64,000 nucleotides of DNA from Beverwykella pulmonaria (taxonomy: Eukaryota > Ascomycota > Dothideomycetes > Pleosporales > Melanommataceae), in assembly GCA_001599595.1 (NCBI GenBank), contig BCHH01000004.1, positions 1,611,824 through 1,675,823 of the forward strand, read 5' to 3'. The first letter of the stretch is position 1. Each line of letters opens with the position of its first letter. The translations under genes were made by a program, and so were the position numbers. This document shows, piece by piece, positions 57,795-64,000 of this stretch. The notes beneath the pieces were generated by a model. It saw nothing but the letters and a program-made list of their open reading frames with translations. It did not search any database and was not told the origin of the DNA.

Positions 57795-58043
57795 CTACGA
57801 CGGCGGCGGGGTGAACGAAACAACATCGCCGCCCATCGATTTGAGAGCCCCTGGCCCTCGAGATCCTCGCAAGACGAATAGAGTCATGATGGACATGGCA
57901 ATCTCTTTTACGCGCAATAGAAGGCTGGCTGCTATTAGTGGGATCAATTGTCGAGATGAAATCGCAAATAGAAGAGGGTTGAGGGGAGTGAGAAGAGCGG
58001 TCAACGGGTGAGCCTTCATCTCCGCAGATTCTCCTTCTCCCAT
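57795..58043 (-). CDS. possible small membrane protein, doubtful
   Basis: 82 aa from the ATG at 58043, with two hydrophobic stretches (PLTALLTPLNPLLFAISS and LIPLIAASLLLRVKEIAMSI) and a Gly/Ser/Pro-rich tail. No family recognised and no supporting splice or repeat pattern; it may be a chance ORF. Confidence 0.25.
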   Translation of the reverse strand: MGEGESAEMKAHPLTALLTPLNPLLFAISSRQLIPLIAASLLLRVKEIAMSIMTLFVLRGSRGPGALKSMGGDVVSFTPPPS

Positions 58044-60699
58044 CTTGGAGGTAAGTGACCAGCCTTAGCTGCGCATGCCGATCGCATCTGTGGCCTTCTG
58101 GGCAATTTTTTTTACTTGTTAATAGACTTGTTTGGATGTCGAGCCTTTCATTGTCCGAGTATGGTCTATGGAGGTGGGGATCGGTGACTGGTTGAGGTTA
58201 ATGATCAGTCTCGGCTGGGCACATTTGTGGCTTTGTGGAGATTCTTTCTTTTGCCCCGTTGACGGAAGGCTTGTTGGATAACGAAACTTTCTTCGTCTGT
58301 GTCAAAATGTTCTTCCCTCTTTTGCTGGATATGATGTCTTGGAGTTGAGCACAAGATCTTCAAGGTCTAGTATTTACCAGGCCTGCATCAAACCGCTATT
58401 TTGGTTACAAGTTAGGTAATATTATCGAAGGCAGCAGCACTAGGCACTTAGTCACTAATTAGGATCATCGCATAACTAAGAAGAGGAGGAGTTTATTGAA
58501 ATATCGAAAAGGTGGTGAAAAAGACCAAGCTGAAAATTCGGAGACGTGGAAGAGATAAGCTGCATTCGGTATTCCCGTTAAAAAGATCACATGGGACCTT
58601 GATGCATATGAGGGCTGCTATGGGATCAAGTGTCATTTTATGATCAATCCAGTTGTCCTCCACAGAGCATGCCCATTGCCAAACATCGTGGTTTGGAGGT
58701 TTTGGCCCCCATTCATCCCCTTCATTGTATCCGGCCATACGCGCGTTCTCCAAGAAGCACGGATTCCAGCCGCATATCGGATCTTTCAGGCGAGACTCAA
58801 GCCCCTTTTTTCCCTACCAGATTCCTTGAGTCAAGGACTGGGCTAGACATGCTGTTGGAACAACAGGCCACTGATTCGAGTCATGTGACGGGTCGGCTTT
58901 CTCCTAGAAGGGACGATGGATTGTGGGGCATTGTAGTCCTCTTATGGTTGCGAACGATTCCATAACAAGTCTGACGACGGCAGACTCCGGGACTATGTGG
59001 AGCACTACAAGAGCTAACGCTGTGTTTAGGAAACTACCAACAAAATCAACTTTAAGAGTGCCTGTCCAATGTACCAAAGGACAGAAGAATGATAGCATCT
59101 TGAGCTATTTCTCAGCATGACTTTGGCCACGAGAGAAAGGGTTCAAGTTCCTCTTGTTTTGATCTTTGGGATTCCATCTGATTGCGGCTTGTGAGAAGCG
59201 AGGCGGAAAACCAGCACCCCGAATCCATGTGGTGATGGGAAAGGCGTTTCGGAGCTTTGACTACGTGGGGGGAGCCCGACGCTTGCGGGGGCCCCATGGA
59301 CGTCGTCACGCTGCGGATGTGACTAACGCTCTTAGCACACATCGCGTGAATTAGTATTGTGGAGCTGGAAGGGCTCACTTTGGTAGCAGAAGTATATGGT
59401 ATTCTAGAGAATTAGTCGCGGGACGTAGGAAGTTGTTGGTACCTCTTTCAAGTGGTGTGGTGCTTGCTAGGAAAGTAGAATTTTGAAGACATGGAAAGAC
59501 GCGACGGAGCATATCGATCGCCAAGGATTCTTAAAAGAGTGTCAGGAGCGGGAAGGCTGGTAGATTGCGCACGTGTGATATGGAGGGATCACCTGCAGAT
59601 CGAACTGAGTAAGTTGGATCAATGTCCTGGAGTGGAGGATTTCCAATCACAATTATCCATACTAGTCAAAATTCGTTATAGTATTGACGCTTCCACTTGG
59701 TTCACCTATGGGAAGTCAGTGTAGAGCCCACTTGGCCTTACTACGTCAACGCTCAGTTCATGACCTTCGCTGGATTCTGACGTCTCCGAGTATCAGGATG
59801 CAGTTCTCTTGAACTTAGACTACTGCAAGCCACGGGAGCCCCCTGCAAAATTACGCATATACAAACATCAATTTGCTGTGAATGGGTGCTTGACTGGAAG
59901 ATCGTGGGGGGTAAGCGCTATATCAAGTTGTGATTTCACTGCTTTAGTAGGAGTCAGGCTGTGGATGTCTCAGTTTCATGTCTGTATTTCCGCCACCTTT
60001 CGAAACTCAATACAAATGAAGGAATCAGACAAATTTCACGACTGAGAAGGTTCTTGAAGTGGCTGCGAAAACACCGCGTGTTAGTCACATTTCGTCCGAG
60101 CCAAAGTCGCTACAAACCGCAGGGGCGTGTCTGTTCCCAGCATTGGAAATGCAGGAGCGTTGGGCCTATTAATCACTGGTGTAATACACACGGGGCTTTA
60201 TTGTACATACTTTAACAACAGATATTGAAATTGTGTGGGAGTAAAGTAACTCACGGGCGGTCGAGCTCCGAATAGTTAATACGCAAACCTAGATATGTTA
60301 CCAGTTGAGCTTGAATTTTGCCGCTGACATGCCAGGTCCTCATTCCCTTTTAATCTTCGCAACACGTGGGAAATAAGGGTCAAACGAACTGATAAGCTAG
60401 CAGCTACGTTCTGACTTAGCATGAGCACTGCCGCTTGTCACATCTGCCGCGGTCGCATACGACCGAAACCCTGCTCACGGCTGTTTTGAAATTAGAAGAT
60501 TGTGGTCCTGTTCATCGAATCATGGCATCTTCTTTAAAGTTCCCTCTACGCCATCAAGGTGGTTCTTCGGCATCTGCTCTCCAGCATAACCTTGCGCAAC
60601 GGTTCTGCTCCATACAAACACCCTCGTCATTCCCAGCGCTCCAATTCTCGCAGATCCGCACTCCAAAAATACACACAGGTAGGGGTGAATCTTCCAACT
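58044..60699. other. intergenic, 2.7 kb
   Basis: Only short open frames of random look on both strands. No repeat or transposon ends recognised. Confidence 0.5.
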
Positions 60700-62154
60700 A
60701 TGGCCACAACTAAGGTGAGTGTTCATTATGTTCACATCTCCAGATCCGAACGCGCTGTGCTGCGAACACTCCAGGTTGCTGAAATTCTCCCAGCCATCTC
60801 CCGAGTTTCTAGCAGAGTCTCGAGCTCCACAGATCATAGCTGGCAATGCAGTTGTCCAGATTATCGGTACACTCTTCTTCATAGCTCGAGCGTATGCGCG
60901 ACTCTTCATCGTCGGCTCCTGGAATATCGAAGACTACATTCTCACTGCTGGATGGGTAAGTCAACTCAGCCCCAGGCTCGTCATTAATGTTTCTGAGATA
61001 TCGACAATCGCTTCTAGCTCAGTGCAACGGGCTATACTATATGCCAGTACGGACAGGTGGCCGAAGGAGCAGGTCGTCATCTTGCCGCAATCAGATTGGG
61101 AGTGCTTCACAATGTCAACCCCGTCATATCGCAACAATACTCCTACGCCGCTCTCCCATTCCTTTTCTTAGCACTCATGTTCACCAAACTCAGCATCGGC
61201 CTTTCCTACGTACGCATCTTCTACCGGGACAAGCAAGGGCGGATTCTCATGCAGATCATGATGGTGATCCTCGTTCTCTCCAACATTGCAAACATAGGCG
61301 AGGTAATGTTCGCGTGCAAACCTATTAAAGTGTACTGGACCGGTACGTGAGCGCCGGGTGCAAGGTCGGTGTCGTATTGCAAAGTGTGTGAGGCACCGCT
61401 GGATGGTGCCTCGCGATTTTGCAAGGCGCACTGATATAGCGCCTACTGTCCTACACCTTATTCGTAACTACTTTGAAGAACTACACTAACTTGATCCTCG
61501 ACTTAAGAACTCCGACCTGTCTCGAAGTGCCTTACAACCCAGATCCCGCTCTACATCAATGGTGCCGTCAACGTCCTGGCAGATATTACCCTGATCGCCA
61601 TTATCCTCCCCCGAATTCTCAAGCTCAAACTCCACGACCGGGAAAAGTGGGCGTTGGTGGCCATCGTGTCTGTGGGGTGGATCGCTGTGGCAGCAGGAAT
61701 CCTCCGCATGGTCCGGGTAGGTTTGACGCTCGGTAAGCCAGGAGGAGTCGTGGATCCCCCGTGGGACACTTACGATATTTCAATCTGGACTTCTACGGAG
61801 ATATACATCTGTGTGATATGCGCCGCGGCGCCAGGCACCAAGCCATTAGTATCCAAGATACTGCCAAAGGTCCTGGGTTCAACTATGAAGAGTCGAAGTC
61901 GGACATGGACAAGCGGCGCCCAGCCTGGATCGATTGAGTTGAGCGCAAAAATGAAGAAGGGTACCATTGGCTCGTTGGTAATGCATCACAGCACAAGTGA
62001 AACGGAGTTGACGGGGCCGTACACACAGGTGTCGAGGGGAACCGATGCAGATTCGTTAGATGGGAAAATCGTTGAGAGAGGAGAGAGCCCAGATAGGCAA
62101 ATATATAAGACGTCGGAGATCATAGTTCATAGTACGGCTGCGCATGCGCGATAA
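60700..62154 (+). CDS. PTH11-like rhodopsin-fold integral membrane protein (fungal GPCR-like)
   Basis: Join(60700-60714, 60794-60955, 61018-61342, 61508-62154), 382 aa. The first exon is just MATTK; splicing to PSPEFLAESRAPQIIAGNAV restores the family N-terminus. Membrane helices follow in the expected order: VVQIIGTLFFIARAYARLFI with SWNIEDYILTAGW, YAALPFLFLALMFTKLSIGL SYVRIFYRD, MMVILVLSNIANIGEVMFAC KP, LYINGAVNVLADITLIAIIL P and VAIVSVGWIAVAAGILRMVR. The R-x-Y/W-N-x-E-D-Y and F-TKLSIGLSYVRIFY blocks are hallmarks of the fungal rhodopsin-like (PTH11-related) domain. There is no Cys-rich CFEM domain. The C-terminal ~120 residues are cytosolic and Ser/Thr-rich. Such proteins are thought to sense surface or chemical cues; the ligand is unknown. 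Confidence 0.88.
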
Positions 62155-63081
62155 TATGGTCAGGATCGGAAAGATATCGAAACAAATCTAAAGAATGAAC
62201 TCTCATTAGGTGAGTGTACGGCTATTGGCGGAGGCATTGTACCCAATACATACAGCAGACGGACGGGAAATAAGGCTGTTGACTTGTCATTGAATCATGA
62301 TAAATGATGTTCTTCGTGTACCTTAGACTACTTTTTGATAATGCCATTTCCCTTTACTGCTCTACCTAGCAATGGCCTATCGGACCTAATCCCTTCCAGA
62401 ACTTCGTTCTCAATCTCGGTTTCCCAATAATCTTTCAAATTTTTATGGTTGTAATTGTGGATCTTTGTACCGATTAACAAATTAAACAAGCAGGATGAGC
62501 TCACAGTTTGTGCAGTATTGCAACTTCACCGAGTTTGAGACAGATATCATATTCAAATAGCGTACACTAAGATACCAAAGCACAACCGATGTGCAGAAGT
62601 GGCCACTACCGACACATGTACAATAGCTGTATCTTCGATCTGGAAATTGACTCGCAAGTGAGAAGTCGTCAGTAGATGGATAGTCACCAACATTTACATT
62701 TAATCCAAAGCAGCCGATTCCCACGACTGGAGGAGACTTGCTTCTAGGAGGCGGAAGCGCGGACGACGCTTCACTGACAAAATTGAATATTGAAACCTGA
62801 CTCCTCTAAAAAATGTGTACCTCCTTGACCCTTCATCACTTCACTCATATCTACGCACAAGCCAAGAACGTAAGAAAATCAGATACAGGCACTTGAACAG
62901 CTTGAGTGAAACACCACACACAACCTTTCACACACCACAAAGCTCGCAAGGTATGGTCTTCTCTTCCGAAAGTGAACCCCCGATTTACGTGAAATAACCA
63001 CAGAATGAACCCCTACTCTTGCATCCCTAATTCAACCTCTGCCACCTCCAATATTAAGGAGAAGTAAACCAGTTTTCATCA
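62155..63081. other. intergenic
   Basis: 3' flank of the receptor gene. Nothing recognised. Confidence 0.5.
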
Positions 63082-63219
63082 ATGCCGCCTCTCGTTCTCC
63101 AAAATAGATCCCCATCAATCCACACAGGACTCCAAATTCTCTTCGTTATCCTCTGCGCCGGAACCATCGTCTTCATCTTCACCATCGGCTCCCTCGTTCC
63201 CCTCGCTGTGCGCACCTGA
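63082..63219 (+). CDS. possible 45-aa single-span membrane peptide, doubtful
   Basis: ATG at 63082 in a good context (TTCATCAATGCC). It reads MPPLVLQNRSPSIHTGLQIL, then a hydrophobic helix FVILCAGTIVFIFTIGSLVP and LAVRT before TGA. A second short frame at 63328-63519 has another hydrophobic helix (VFTLFILGTWLTIAALKC), but no splice linking the two in frame was found. Confidence 0.25.
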   Translation: MPPLVLQNRSPSIHTGLQILFVILCAGTIVFIFTIGSLVPLAVRT

Positions 63220-64000
63220 GACGCATTCCGCCGCCGATACCAACGTCGGCATTGAAAGTCAACTTAAGAAGAATATGTGGTCCGTTCCTAACAGTCAAGG
63301 TCTAATCCACGAACCCGATCTTCAGGTTTGCGTTCTATCACAGTGTTTACGCTGTTCATCCTCGGAACGTGGCTGACCATTGCGGCTTTGAAGTGTTCCT
63401 TCGGTTCCCCACACGTTCCAAAGCCCAGCAAATTTCTGTCGTGGTATGAAGAGCGATATCTGAAAGCGATTTCGCAGGTGAAAAAATCAATTGGGAGTCG
63501 GACACAATACAGGGGCTGAAGGGTTGAGCAAATCGTATAGAGACTGAGTGGAGAATGTCATTTTGAAAACCTCTGTGCTTAGTCTTGTTACTTATTCCAT
63601 TTCGTGTTGGTTTTTCCAGCGCATAGTCTCCATAGTTCCTTTCTAAGAGCTTTTGACAGCTGCAGAGGGTATTTTTATCGGCATGAATTAGCAAGTCAAC
63701 AAGTATCTTTTCCCGCTATCACTAAAACCATGACTTTAAATTTGAAGCTTTTACCGCAAACCTAGGGGATACGCACAGAAGGGCGAATGAGGGGAAACGT
63801 GTCAGCGTAGTAATTTAGTACCGGGCGATGAAAATGTGTGAATATTTCTGGACAAAAGAGATCTTTGTTCATAGTGAGATTGTTGGAATACTGTATACTG
63901 ATAGAACCATGAGTATGATAATGATACGCCAACACTATATCCTCGGAAGGTACGAGTAAATGAACACGCAGATTTTGCCGATGTGGTTTTATCATGCTTG
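63220..64000. other. window end, no supported gene
   Basis: Apart from the short hydrophobic frame at 63328-63519, nothing recognised. Confidence 0.4.

Overview
The window is nuclear DNA of a filamentous ascomycete, most likely a dothideomycete of the Pleosporales type. The signs are spliced genes with short introns (49-168 bp, GT..AG, many with a CTAAC/CTAAY branch site), fungal-specific families (HET domain, PTH11-like rhodopsin-fold receptor, LPPEIR/F-box-like proteins), secreted small proteins, and small DNA transposons with C-to-T/G-to-A type damage. Housekeeping genes sit as islands in long gene-poor stretches rich in repeats and gene remnants. No tRNA, rRNA or CRISPR was seen.

Layout. 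1-2.5 kb: 3' part of the NuA4 subunit gene EAF1/VID21. 3.3-4.7 kb: a dead Tc1/mariner element with perfect 33-bp terminal inverted repeats. 4.7-8.3 kb: decayed membrane-protein fragments. 8.6-11.1 kb: ERD1 (EXS domain) head-to-head with a small single-membrane-span protein. 11.5-12.4 kb: a 66-bp tandem repeat and possible LTR debris. 13.1-18.1 kb: an intact protein kinase-WD40 gene diverging from a gene with a HeLo-like N-terminus and a pseudokinase. 19.6-25.8 kb: remnants of WD40 and TPR proteins, then an intact HET-NACHT-ankyrin gene enclosed by two 244-bp inverted repeats of about 98% identity. 26-28 kb: retroelement debris, hairpins and a 295-N assembly gap. 28.6-30.0 kb: a YGSP-repeat protein of unknown role. 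31.8-36.6 kb: an F-box gene, two remnants and PEX10. 37.2-37.5 kb: a MITE. 39.3-40.9 kb: a second F-box gene. 43-49.7 kb: three secreted-protein genes (a dibasic-processed protein, a PEBP-like protein with a 10-nt exon, and a small unknown). 50.3-53.0 kb: eIF3m and URA6, the latter preceded by an in-frame mitochondrial-leader-like ORF. 53.6-55.7 kb: an LPGEIR-type gene broken by a Tc1 insertion. 56.8-57.5 kb: another LPPELR-type gene. 60.7-62.2 kb: a four-exon PTH11-like receptor gene.

How the genes may work together. The housekeeping genes have no shared pathway. The 13-26 kb block is different. It combines a kinase with a sensor-like seven-bladed propeller, a putative membrane-active HeLo-like/pseudokinase executor, a HET-NACHT-ankyrin receptor and broken WD40/TPR repeat genes. 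This looks like a fungal non-self-recognition or cell-death neighbourhood. The divergent kinase/HeLo-pseudokinase pair resembles the layout of animal RIPK3-MLKL and is the best candidate for an undescribed system here; that functional link is inference.
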